NCBI GenBank assembly: GCA_964426135.1 | Contig: CAYRPN010000124.1 | Location: 1 to 17,012, forward strand | Source: CAYRPN01 sp964426135 | Lineage (GTDB): Bacteria; Planctomycetota; Phycisphaerae; Phycisphaerales; Phycisphaeraceae | Direction: 5' to 3' | DNA: 17,012 nucleotides | Shown here: piece by piece, positions 1 to 7,059 of the stretch | Position numbering within the stretch: the first letter of the stretch is position 1 | Layout of the letters: the number at the start of each line of letters is the position of its first letter | Notes under the pieces: generated by a model | Databases searched by the model: none | Seen by the model: only the letters and a program-made list of their open reading frames with translations | Told to the model about the DNA's origin: nothing | Made by a program: the position numbers and the translations under genes

Positions 1-147
1 GTAGGGTGTAGGGTGTAGGGTGTAGGGTGTAGGGTGTAGGGTGTAGGGTGTAGGGGGTAGGGTGTAGGGTGTAGGGTGTAGGGTTTAGGGTGTAGGGTTT
101 AGGGGTTAGGGTTTAGGGTGTAGGGTTTGGGGGCTGGGGGCTGGGGT
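1..147. repeat. Telomere-like heptamer tandem array, about 21 units
   Basis: The first 147 bases read as about 21 consecutive 7-bp units in unbroken phase. Units 1-7 are GTAGGGT, unit 8 is GTAGGGG, units 9-12 are GTAGGGT, and later units alternate GTAGGGT, TTAGGGT and TTAGGGG before decaying to TTGGGGG, CTGGGGG and CTGGGGT near 127-147. The array may continue beyond the left edge. GGG runs every seven bases give the plus strand G-quadruplex potential. Heptanucleotide arrays of this kind (STRR sequences) are known between genes in filamentous cyanobacteria. Here the unit resembles the plant telomere repeat TTTAGGG, probably by convergence. Confidence 0.95.
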
Positions 148-231
148 GTTCGACTTTTAATTCTTACATTTTGCGCTAACTATTTTTAATTTTCTGAATC
201 GCGGTTGTGGGTCTCGATGTCAATTGTCTTG

Positions 232-280
232 ACCCTACACCCTAAACCCTAAACCCTAAACCCTAAACCCTAAACCCAAC
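232..280. repeat. Inverted telomere-like heptamer array (ACCCTAA units)
   Basis: Seven in-phase heptamers occur here: ACCCTAC at 232-238, then five ACCCTAA units at 239-273, then ACCCAAC at 274-280. This is the reverse complement of the array at 1-147, so the two form a large inverted repeat around an 84-base AT-richer spacer (148-231) in which I see no gene. The array abuts the stop codon (282-284) of the minus-strand VWA gene. A transcript running past that stop would contain both arms and could fold into a long stem, so a 3' end or termination role is possible but unproven. Confidence 0.93.
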
Positions 281-281
281 C

Positions 282-2714
282 CTATCTCAGGTTTGCCAGT
301 TTCCTTCCCAGCCACTCGCCCAGGAGCAGCACGAGCACAAGCACGAGGGTCAGCCACTGGTTCCACAGGTCCTTTTTCTGTGTGGTGGTGTCGCTGACGG
401 GCTGGGATTTGAGGTCGTTGATCAGGTTGCCCACCTGATGGAGTTCGTAGGTCTTGCCGCCCGTGGTGGAGGCGAGATCCACCTGGAGCTTGTAATCGCG
501 CGTGGCGCTGCGACGTTCCAGCGTCACCGGGGCTACCTTGAAATTGACCTCAACCTCCTCGTTGGTTACCGGATCGCGCACCAGCAGGCGATGCTTGCCG
601 GCCGAGTAAACCGGAACGGTGGCTTCAAAGTAATTGCCTTCGCGGAAGGGAATGGAAAGCTCGGTCGTGCTGGTTCCGCCGGTTTCGGTCTCCGCGACGA
701 GGCGGGCGGCGAGCGTTTCGGCTCCCAGTTTCTGGAAATGCTCGTTGTACGCTTCCACGTTGATGCGCACCTTGTCGCCGGCTTCGTATTGCTTGCGGTC
801 GGTGGCGACCTGGAATCGCTTCTGGGCGCCCAAGGCGCGACCGAGGCCCAGGCGGTTGATCATCTGGCCCCAGAACTGGCGGTAGTACTTCTCGCCGTAC
901 TTGCGGCGGAGGCGCCAGGTTTCGTTGAAGCCCAGGTACACCACTTCGCCCTTGCCGTATTTGCGGATCGCGATCAGCGGCTGCGGCGTTTCGTTGTCGA
1001 CGCACTTGTCCGTCGGATGCGACGCCAGCACATCGGCGCGGGGATCGACGCGCAGCACCGGCTGGTACCACGGCAGGCGCCCGAGGTTGCCCCAGGCCTG
1101 GCGATTTTCCTGCTCGTCGCCTTTGCCCAGCAGCATGAATCCGAACTGCGACGCCTTGGGCGTCAGTTGCATCACGAACTCATTGGTGCGCGGCCGGCCC
1201 GACGGATCGACGACCACGGGCAGCATGTCGGCGATGCGGGTGCTGGCCAGGGCGCCGGGGCCGAAGCGCGGGCCGGCCATGACGACCAGACCGCCGCCGA
1301 ACTCGTAGACATATTCGCGCACCATGTCCTGGAAATGCTCGGAGAGCATGTCGGCAGGCACGTCGCTGAGGAAAATCACGTCGTTGGCGAAAAAGGCGTT
1401 GCGCGGCTGGACGAGCGTTTCCAGGAAAAGCTCATTCGTCCGGCGAACCTTGAAGTCGGCCGAGCGGAGGAACGTGCGGAAACCCTCGCGGCCCACCAGC
1501 TTGTCGCGGTGGAAGACTTCCTTGATGAACCGCCATTCCCACGACGGCTCGTACTCGACGAAGAGCAGCTTGAGCGCTTCATCGTGGATGGTGACTTCGC
1601 GCTCGGCGATGTTGTTCTCATGCAGCACTTCATCGTCGAACGGCTCCACGCGGGCGGAGAGCAGGTAGCGGCCTTCGACGTTGGGCGTGAAGGGAATGGT
1701 GACGGTGACCTGCTCGGCGGAGAGTTCGACTATTTTCTCCGGCGCGATGGGCGCCGCGCTGGCCTGCTCTTCGCCGACGCCGGAGGTGCCCAGACGCCGG
1801 CCCAGCAGTTCCACCCGGGCGCTGCGGCCGAGCAGGCCGGACTGGCGGATGACCACGGTGACCTCGGCGTCCTCATCTTTCTTGAGCACGATCGCCGACT
1901 GCAGTTCCGCCGAGAGATCGATGACCTCGCGCGGGCCGACGCCCACGGTGTAAAGCGGTACGCGCAGGTTTTCCGCGGCCAGCACCGCATCGCGGCCGGC
2001 GTTCTGGTCGAAGTCGCTGACCACGATCGCGCCGGCGATGTTGCGGCGATGCCGGCGGGCCAGGTCATCCAGCGCCGCGCCGATCGCCGTGACCCGGCCA
2101 TCGGATTTCAGTTGCGACACCAGGTGCTGCGGATCGAAGGGTTTGCTGGCGGTGGGTTCGTCCGCTACATCCAGCTCGCGCAGCTCGCTCAGTTGCTCCA
2201 GCGAATATGCCCGCAGGCGATACTGCTTGGCGAGTTCCGCCAGCACGGGATTCTGCTTGTTCGCAAGCACCTGCTGCACGAGCTGAAGCCGGCTGATGTT
2301 GTCGAGATTGGCGACGGGTTTGCCCTGCTCGTCCTTGATCACCGACGCCAGATCGGACTGAGCCTGCGTGCCCAGCTTGTCCTTGAAGCCCATGCTCTCC
2401 GTGCCATCAAAGAGCACCAGCAGCAGCGAGCGCGGCGTCTCGCGCACCTGCATTTCGATCGTCGGCTCCGCCAGCACGATCACCAGCAGCGCCAGCACGA
2501 CGGACCGGCCCAGCGCGAGAAGGAAACGCGCCCGGCCCGGCGCGGCGGTCTGCAGCTTCACGTAGAAAAGGATCGAGATGGCCACCGCGGCCGCCACGGC
2601 GAAGAGCACCAGCGCGGGTCGGCCCTGAGCCCAGGGCGCGGCGAAGCTCACGTCCCAGGATTCGACTTCCTGGAGATTCTCGATGCCCAGCAGTTTGCCC
2701 AGCCAGTTCATCAT
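282..2714 (-). CDS. Membrane VWA / glutamine amidotransferase-like protein
   Basis: An 810-residue membrane protein. Two hydrophobic segments (about 33-52 and 64-83) precede a von Willebrand A-like region whose first strand carries D103-G-T105-E-S107, a conservative variant of the metal-binding DxSxS. A later strand has VVSDFDQN (231-238). About residues 380-490 resemble the class I glutamine amidotransferase-like domain common in this family (SWEWRFIKEVFHRDK, then FGGGLVVMAG); I see no clear catalytic Cys-His-Glu triad. A beta-rich stretch follows, and a final membrane helix (about 787-803) ends in a basic tail. The product probably sits in the envelope with the BatA-like protein encoded just upstream, 199 bp away. 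Start: ATG at 2714 with GGAA about 8 bases upstream; the next codon is also ATG. The family call is firm; the biological role is unknown. Confidence 0.88.
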   Translation of the reverse strand: MMNWLGKLLGIENLQEVESWDVSFAAPWAQGRPALVLFAVAAAVAISILFYVKLQTAAPGRARFLLALGRSVVLALLVIVLAEPTIEMQVRETPRSLLLVLFDGTESMGFKDKLGTQAQSDLASVIKDEQGKPVANLDNISRLQLVQQVLANKQNPVLAELAKQYRLRAYSLEQLSELRELDVADEPTASKPFDPQHLVSQLKSDGRVTAIGAALDDLARRHRRNIAGAIVVSDFDQNAGRDAVLAAENLRVPLYTVGVGPREVIDLSAELQSAIVLKKDEDAEVTVVIRQSGLLGRSARVELLGRRLGTSGVGEEQASAAPIAPEKIVELSAEQVTVTIPFTPNVEGRYLLSARVEPFDDEVLHENNIAEREVTIHDEALKLLFVEYEPSWEWRFIKEVFHRDKLVGREGFRTFLRSADFKVRRTNELFLETLVQPRNAFFANDVIFLSDVPADMLSEHFQDMVREYVYEFGGGLVVMAGPRFGPGALASTRIADMLPVVVDPSGRPRTNEFVMQLTPKASQFGFMLLGKGDEQENRQAWGNLGRLPWYQPVLRVDPRADVLASHPTDKCVDNETPQPLIAIRKYGKGEVVYLGFNETWRLRRKYGEKYYRQFWGQMINRLGLGRALGAQKRFQVATDRKQYEAGDKVRINVEAYNEHFQKLGAETLAARLVAETETGGTSTTELSIPFREGNYFEATVPVYSAGKHRLLVRDPVTNEEVEVNFKVAPVTLERRSATRDYKLQVDLASTTGGKTYELHQVGNLINDLKSQPVSDTTTQKKDLWNQWLTLVLVLVLLLGEWLGRKLANLR

Positions 2715-2737
2715 GGTTGGTTCCGGCGTCTGTTTCT

Positions 2738-2897
2738 GACTCCCCTCCCTCTTAGGGAGGGGCAGGGGGAGGGTCGCGTCAGCAACCTCATTCGATCAAC
2801 AGTTCAATTCTTCGTCAGCGTATGGCATTGCCTCGTGCATCAATCAGTTCGTTCGCCCGACCCTCCCCCTAGCCCCTCCCTAAGAGGGAGGGGAATC
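2738..2897. repeat. Palindrome-ended intergenic element, copy 1
   Basis: A 160-bp element fills most of the gap between the two VWA genes. Its ends are inverted copies of about 39-40 bases (2738-2776 and 2858-2897) that differ by one indel and one substitution. Each end contains its own hairpin: CCCCTCCCT at 2742-2750 pairs with AGGGAGGGG at 2754-2762, and 2873-2881 pairs with 2885-2893, each with a 3-base loop. A second copy with the same ends lies at 10098-10215. The 81-base core shows no open frame of note and does not match that of copy 2. This is a REP/MITE-like arrangement; as transcribed RNA it could also protect or end messages. Confidence 0.92.
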
Positions 2898-2913
2898 AGC
2901 GGCGCATCCAATC

Positions 2914-5583
2914 TCAACTCGCCTCCGCAGGCGTTGCAGCCGCCTGGCGTTCCTTCAAGTGCGGCCACGCGAGGAATGCCATTTCCACCGCGAGGCAGAT
3001 CAGCACGCCCCACATCAGGAGCTTCCACAGGTTGTGGCCCATCGTGGCGTCGCCTTCAAGGGTGATTTCATCCTCGAGTCCAACCCAGCGGGCACGGGTC
3101 AGGCCGACGCGATCGATGAACTCCTTCTGATCGAAGGAGTTGAGATCGCTCTCCTCGCTGGGGCCGTTGACCGCGAGCATCATCTTCCATTCGCGCGTGG
3201 CGGCGGGTTCGTCGGGGCGGCCGACGCGGCGCAGTTCGTAGGTGCCGCGGGCGGCGAGGTTGCGAAGGCGCAGGCCGTAGACGTTTTCAGCCAGCGGATC
3301 GACTCGCACCGGCAGTGCGTCCTTGCGTCCGGGCATCGCGATCTCGAATCGCGCGGCCTGGTCCCTGGCCTCCACCGGCACATCGATCTGGCTCACCGCG
3401 TCGAACGTCCGGCTGGGCAGCGACCGTGTCAGGAGCGAAAGCAGCAGGTGATCCAGCAGCAGCACCGAGTCGTCCGAAGCCATGTTGTTCCACGCGGGGA
3501 ACACGCCGGTGGTCAGCATGACGACACGGCCTTTGCCGATGTCGCGGCGGATGGCGAAAATTTCGCCGTTCTGATAGCTGCCCATGACGCGCGGCCGGGT
3601 GCGTGCCACCATCTCATCGACGGTGCGATTCGCATCGTCGATGGAAAGGGCGTTGGACCAGGTGAGCCAGCTCGGACTGAGCAGGGCGGTCGCAGCGCGG
3701 GCGCGTTCGCGGGCCGCGGCGGCTTCGGAGGTGAGCTGGCCCTGCTGCTGCAGCTTCGACCATTCGCGTTCGTTGGTCTCGTACTCGGCGAGCAGCTTGC
3801 GGCGCTCCTCGAGGCGTGCCTTTTCGACCGTGCTGAAATCGGCGAGCGCGGCCTGATCCACAGCGACGGCTTTGTAGAAGAAGGGGCTGGACAGGAGATC
3901 CTTCAAATCCGCCGGCTCCAGTTGCAGATCGCCGGCTTCGCCGCGCATCGAGTTCACGTCGAGACCGAAGGTCGGGAAATCCTGGCCCGATGCCGCGCCG
4001 GTCGTGGGCACGCGACCGATCGGCTCGCTCTTCAGCGGCGCCGGCAGAATGCCCGCCCCGCGCCGCCACGCGGCTTCGGTCCAGGCGCCCGGATCAAACT
4101 CGCCGCCCGCCGCCAGGAACAGATGGCCGCCTTGCTCCACATACTCGCGCAGCAGTTGCACGAGGTCTTCGCTGGGCGACGACACGCCGGCCAGCACGAC
4201 GAGGCGGGCATCTTCGAGATCCTCCCGCGTCACCAGGTCGGACGAGCGATGGCGGATGTCGATCAGCGGCTTGTCCGCGGCGGACTGCTGCGGCGTGCGG
4301 TGCGTCATCATGCGGCGAAGCAGGAATGTCTCGCCATACTTGCCTTGCTTCGGCTGTTCGCGCGAGCCGAGCTGATCGATGAACACCACCGGCACTTCCG
4401 CGACGACCGGCACCACGATCTCGCGGAAATTGTCCTGCATCAGCGGCTCTTTCGAGTCGATCTCGATGCGGGCCCTGAGGAACAAAGGCTCGGTGGAGGA
4501 ACCGGCGGATTCGAACTTGTACTTGAACGTGAGGAGTTGGCTGGAGCCGTGGACCAGATCGGTGTATTGCTCCTCGACGACGGTGTCGTTGATCTTGAGC
4601 GTGACGCGGGCGCGGGGCCTGGGCTCCTCGCCGAGGTAGCGGACGGTGCCGGTGAAGACCGCGGGCGCCTCGGCATCGGCGACGCCGTCGCGCAGGCGGA
4701 AGTCGGCCACCCACGAGTTGCTGCGCTGGCGGGACGGATTCACCTGCACGATCTGCACCGCGCCCAGTTCCTTGAACGATTCCTGCACGGAGTCAGGCGA
4801 CCAGGTGTCGCGCTGCAGATCGCTGACGAAGATCACCCGTTTCGTCGGCAGATGACTCGCGAGCTTCAGCGCTTCCCGCGCCGACTCGGCGCCTTCAGCC
4901 GCGCGGCCGGCGCGATCCACCAGTTCGATCGACTCCAGGGTGTCCAGCGCGTCCTCCTGTGTCGCATCGACCGTGCGCAGGTGCCAGTCTTCCTGGTTGC
5001 ACAGGGGGATGAGCGAGATGTCCGAACCCTTGGGCAGCGTTTCGATGAAGGTCTTGACGCGGGCCTTGGCGACGTCGAGCAGAGACTTGTCCAGTTCGAC
5101 GTAACCCATGGACAGGCTGTTGTCGATGACGATAACGGCATGGACGGGACCGCCGGTGTACGTGGCGGTTCCCTCTTCATCTTTCTGCATGAAGGTCCAG
5201 GCGAACGCGAGCAGGCCGAAGAGCAGCAGGGTGGCGCCGGTGATGATGCCGCCCTTGCGCTGGGCCGTCGCGCCGTAGATCATGACGCCCACGCCGACGA
5301 GCACGGCGGCGAAGCCGGCGATCGCGATCCACCAGATCGACTGGCTCTGCACGTACGGCTGCGCCATCGCCATCACGAACAGCGCGACCGCCAGCGTGCG
5401 CAGCACGAGCAGCACGATGTCCTTCAGTTCGATGATGCGCTTGTTCCGGCGAACCGCTTCGCGCAGGAAATCCATGGCCGCCCAATGCACCACCCGGTGC
5501 CGGCGACGGTTGAGCAGATGAATGATCAGCGGCCCGGCGGCGGCGATCATCGCGAACAGGAATGTGCCGGTGAGGAAACTCAT
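2914..5583 (-). CDS. BatA-type VWA membrane protein
   Basis: An 889-residue protein that opens with the aerotolerance-regulator (BatA) N-terminal domain: a first membrane helix, then IIHLLNRRRHRVVHWAAMDF (20-39), and a second helix near 55-75. Two further helices lie near 84-104 and 112-131. A VWA domain follows with an intact MIDAS motif, D154-N-S156-L-S158, and the strand VIFVSDLQ (250-257). Beyond it are an Ig-like beta region and an amidotransferase-like fold (about 395-500, with LVVLAGV and EQGGHLFLAAGGEFDPGAW), then a terminal membrane helix near 850-870. BatA proteins are usually encoded with a MoxR AAA ATPase and a DUF58 protein; neither is in this window. Start: ATG at 5583. Its leader is pyrimidine-rich, carries the GTCAGRR array in antisense and has no recognisable Shine-Dalgarno. 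Role: envelope VWA module, exact partner unknown. Confidence 0.9.
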   Translation of the reverse strand: MSFLTGTFLFAMIAAAGPLIIHLLNRRRHRVVHWAAMDFLREAVRRNKRIIELKDIVLLVLRTLAVALFVMAMAQPYVQSQSIWWIAIAGFAAVLVGVGVMIYGATAQRKGGIITGATLLLFGLLAFAWTFMQKDEEGTATYTGGPVHAVIVIDNSLSMGYVELDKSLLDVAKARVKTFIETLPKGSDISLIPLCNQEDWHLRTVDATQEDALDTLESIELVDRAGRAAEGAESAREALKLASHLPTKRVIFVSDLQRDTWSPDSVQESFKELGAVQIVQVNPSRQRSNSWVADFRLRDGVADAEAPAVFTGTVRYLGEEPRPRARVTLKINDTVVEEQYTDLVHGSSQLLTFKYKFESAGSSTEPLFLRARIEIDSKEPLMQDNFREIVVPVVAEVPVVFIDQLGSREQPKQGKYGETFLLRRMMTHRTPQQSAADKPLIDIRHRSSDLVTREDLEDARLVVLAGVSSPSEDLVQLLREYVEQGGHLFLAAGGEFDPGAWTEAAWRRGAGILPAPLKSEPIGRVPTTGAASGQDFPTFGLDVNSMRGEAGDLQLEPADLKDLLSSPFFYKAVAVDQAALADFSTVEKARLEERRKLLAEYETNEREWSKLQQQGQLTSEAAAARERARAATALLSPSWLTWSNALSIDDANRTVDEMVARTRPRVMGSYQNGEIFAIRRDIGKGRVVMLTTGVFPAWNNMASDDSVLLLDHLLLSLLTRSLPSRTFDAVSQIDVPVEARDQAARFEIAMPGRKDALPVRVDPLAENVYGLRLRNLAARGTYELRRVGRPDEPAATREWKMMLAVNGPSEESDLNSFDQKEFIDRVGLTRARWVGLEDEITLEGDATMGHNLWKLLMWGVLICLAVEMAFLAWPHLKERQAAATPAEAS

Positions 5584-5600
5584 GAGGACAGAGGACGGAA

Positions 5601-5670
5601 GTCAGAGGTCAGGAGTCAGAGGTCAGGAGTCAGAGGTCAGGAGTCAGAGGTCAGAGGTCAGAGGTCAGAA
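5601..5670. repeat. GTCAGRR heptamer tandem array, 10 units
   Basis: Exactly ten heptamers in perfect phase: GTCAGAG and GTCAGGA alternate for three pairs, then three GTCAGAG units, then GTCAGAA. Two looser GAGGACA/GAGGACG units lie at 5584-5597, between the array and the BatA-type start codon. The array sits 18-87 bases upstream of that start, so it would be in the leader of the message or in the promoter. On the coding (minus) strand it is an uninterrupted CTCTGAC-type pyrimidine-rich run. Its sequence is unrelated to the array at 1-280 but the 7-bp period is the same. Confidence 0.95.
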
Positions 5671-5719
5671 GTATATTTGCGGATGGTTGACGCTTGCGCC
5701 TCCGCATAAGCTCGGCACA

Positions 5720-5784
5720 GCGCCCTCGTCCCAACCCCGCGTTCTCCCCCGACGGGCGAACGTGGCGAGCAAGGACGAGGGCGC
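5720..5784 (-). terminator. Large hairpin downstream of the barrel gene
   Basis: GCGCCCTCGTCC (5720-5731) and GGACGAGGGCGC (5773-5784) form a perfect 12-bp inverted repeat. Inside the 41-base loop is a second stem, CGTTC (5740-5744) with GAACG (5758-5762), extended past one mismatch by CCC/GGG. It lies 31 bases beyond the stop codon of the minus-strand gene at 5815. No T-tract follows on the minus strand, so an intrinsic terminator is uncertain. It could equally be an RNA-stabilising fold or a dispersed palindrome. Confidence 0.5.
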
Positions 5785-5814
5785 GGTTCCGATTGCGTCG
5801 CAAGGCGAACGCAT

Positions 5815-6942
5815 TCAATTCGCCTTGCCTTTCTCGCGGTCCGCGTTGTCGGGCTTGATGTTCCCTTCCTGAAGGATGGGAAGATAGCGATTGGGAATCG
5901 ACAGCGTGAAGACGGACACCGAGGTGCCGAACAACTGGCCCGGCTTGCCGCCCACGCGATTCGTGTTCCAACTGCCGTCCTTGCCCTGGCTCTTGGCGAT
6001 GGCGTCGCGGATGAGCGGGTAGCCTTCCTTCCAGCGTTCGCCGCCGACCTGGTACAGGCCCTGCGCGACGTAGTACATGGTGTACGCATCGAGCGGGATA
6101 TTGCCGGGGCGCACCTTCATCTCGTTGCTGTTTTTCACATCCTTGAGCACTTCATCCATGCTGCGGTGGATGCGGAAATCCGAGTACTGCCCGAACTCCT
6201 GCAGGCACACCGCGCCGCACGCCGCCATCGCGGTGGTCGTGCGGTTGCCGTCGTAAGTGAACGCGCCGGGCCGATCGGCCAGCGGATGGTCGCCGTACTT
6301 TTTGCCGTCCGGCTTGCCCAGCGGCTTGTAGTACGCGCGGACGGAGCGCACGGCGGCGTCAACGACGCCCGGCGGAATCTCGATGCCGATGTCCATCGCC
6401 CCGCGCAGCGCCTTGGCCTGCATCACGGCGAGCGAAAGGTCGTGGCCGTTCTTCAGCCGCGTGGCTTTGTAGTCCCACCCGCCGTCCTCGCACTGCACGT
6501 CGCAGATGAGCCTGATGCCGCGCTCCAGCGCCTCGCCCACGCGCTTGTCGCTGCTGATGCCGTAAGCCTGCGTGAGCACAAACACGGCCAGTCCGTGGTT
6601 GTACATGTCCTGATTGGAGATATTCAGAAGACCGGAAGGCTTGGCGTTGGCGACGACGTAGTCGAGCGCCCGGCGGACATTGTCGCCGTACTTGCCGCGG
6701 TCGGGCGCGTGGCCCGCCGACAGAAACGCCAGCGCGCCCAGCGCCACCAGCCCCAGATCGTTGCTTTCCCAGTTGCCCGTTTCTCCCTGGTTGCGGGCGA
6801 GCCAGTCGAGGCCCCTGTCCGCGGCGGTCTGGCTTTCAGGCGTGATCTCCCATTCGCCCTCGCCGCGCGCCAACGGCGCCAGCGACAGCACCGCAACGAT
6901 CCAGGCAGTCACAAAGGCTCGCGTCATGGAGAACCTGCTCAT
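5815..6942 (-). CDS. Secreted prenyltransferase/squalene-cyclase-like barrel protein
   Basis: A 375-residue protein with a signal peptide (hydrophobic core about 10-24, then LARGEGEW) followed by an all-helical alpha-alpha barrel of the terpenoid cyclase/prenyltransferase repeat type. The repeat signatures are NQGETGNWES (51-60), CEDGGWDYKATR (151-162) and SQGKDGSWNTNR (318-329), each of the QxxxGxW class. The DxDD acid motif of squalene-hopene cyclases is absent, so enzymatic cyclisation is unlikely; a binding or scaffold role outside the cytoplasm is my inference. Proteins of this class are often encoded beside planctomycete VWA/BatA genes, as here. The start is chosen at 6942 so that the signal peptide is N-terminal. 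Another ATG at 6927 has an AGCAGG stretch upstream and is equally plausible. The frame stays open to 7008, but that extension (MHVTCTSIS) would spoil the signal peptide. Confidence 0.82.
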   Translation of the reverse strand: MSRFSMTRAFVTAWIVAVLSLAPLARGEGEWEITPESQTAADRGLDWLARNQGETGNWESNDLGLVALGALAFLSAGHAPDRGKYGDNVRRALDYVVANAKPSGLLNISNQDMYNHGLAVFVLTQAYGISSDKRVGEALERGIRLICDVQCEDGGWDYKATRLKNGHDLSLAVMQAKALRGAMDIGIEIPPGVVDAAVRSVRAYYKPLGKPDGKKYGDHPLADRPGAFTYDGNRTTTAMAACGAVCLQEFGQYSDFRIHRSMDEVLKDVKNSNEMKVRPGNIPLDAYTMYYVAQGLYQVGGERWKEGYPLIRDAIAKSQGKDGSWNTNRVGGKPGQLFGTSVSVFTLSIPNRYLPILQEGNIKPDNADREKGKAN

Positions 6943-7059
6943 GCTGCACGCAGGCAGCGAATCGGGTCTTGCAAAACTTGCAGAGATCGACGTGCAGGTT
7001 ACATGCAATTGGATCGACTTGCATCAACGCGGCGCGATATACTTGCACCAGACACTGCC
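6943..7059. promoter_or_regulatory. Divergent intergenic region with repeated CTTGCA boxes
   Basis: This 117-base gap separates the divergent barrel and Uma2 genes. CTTGCA occurs four times (6968, 6977, 7018, 7042) and the core TGCA also at 6945, 6993 and 7004. For the plus strand, TATACT (7038-7043) is a good -10 candidate with TCGACT (7014-7019) as a weak -35 at an 18-base spacing; this would give a very short leader before the ATG at 7060. The boxes could bind a regulator shared by both genes. This is a visual reading, not a scored motif. Confidence 0.35.

Noticed and set aside
1..147. CRISPR array
   Set aside because: The repeats are 7 bp with no spacers and no cas genes are in the window.
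1..280. A true chromosome end (linear replicon telomere)
   Set aside because: The arrays face each other around an internal spacer and sit next to a normal gene. Bacterial linear telomeres are hairpin or protein-capped and do not use heptamer G-rich repeats.
438..3065. Plus-strand 875-codon open frame opposite the second VWA gene
   Set aside because: It is antisense to a gene with clear domains, its translation is rich in H, R, A and G with no recognisable motif, and it runs through the element at 2738-2897. Long antisense frames are expected in GC-rich DNA.
2959..5709. Plus-strand 916-codon open frame opposite the BatA gene
   Set aside because: It mirrors the BatA gene, has low-complexity H/R/A/G/E-rich content, and its end reads into the GTCAGRR array. 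No domain is visible.
6166..7059. N-terminal extension of the Uma2 frame back to 6166
   Set aside because: The extra 298 residues are antisense to the barrel gene and have no Uma2 similarity; the family starts normally near the ATG at 7060.
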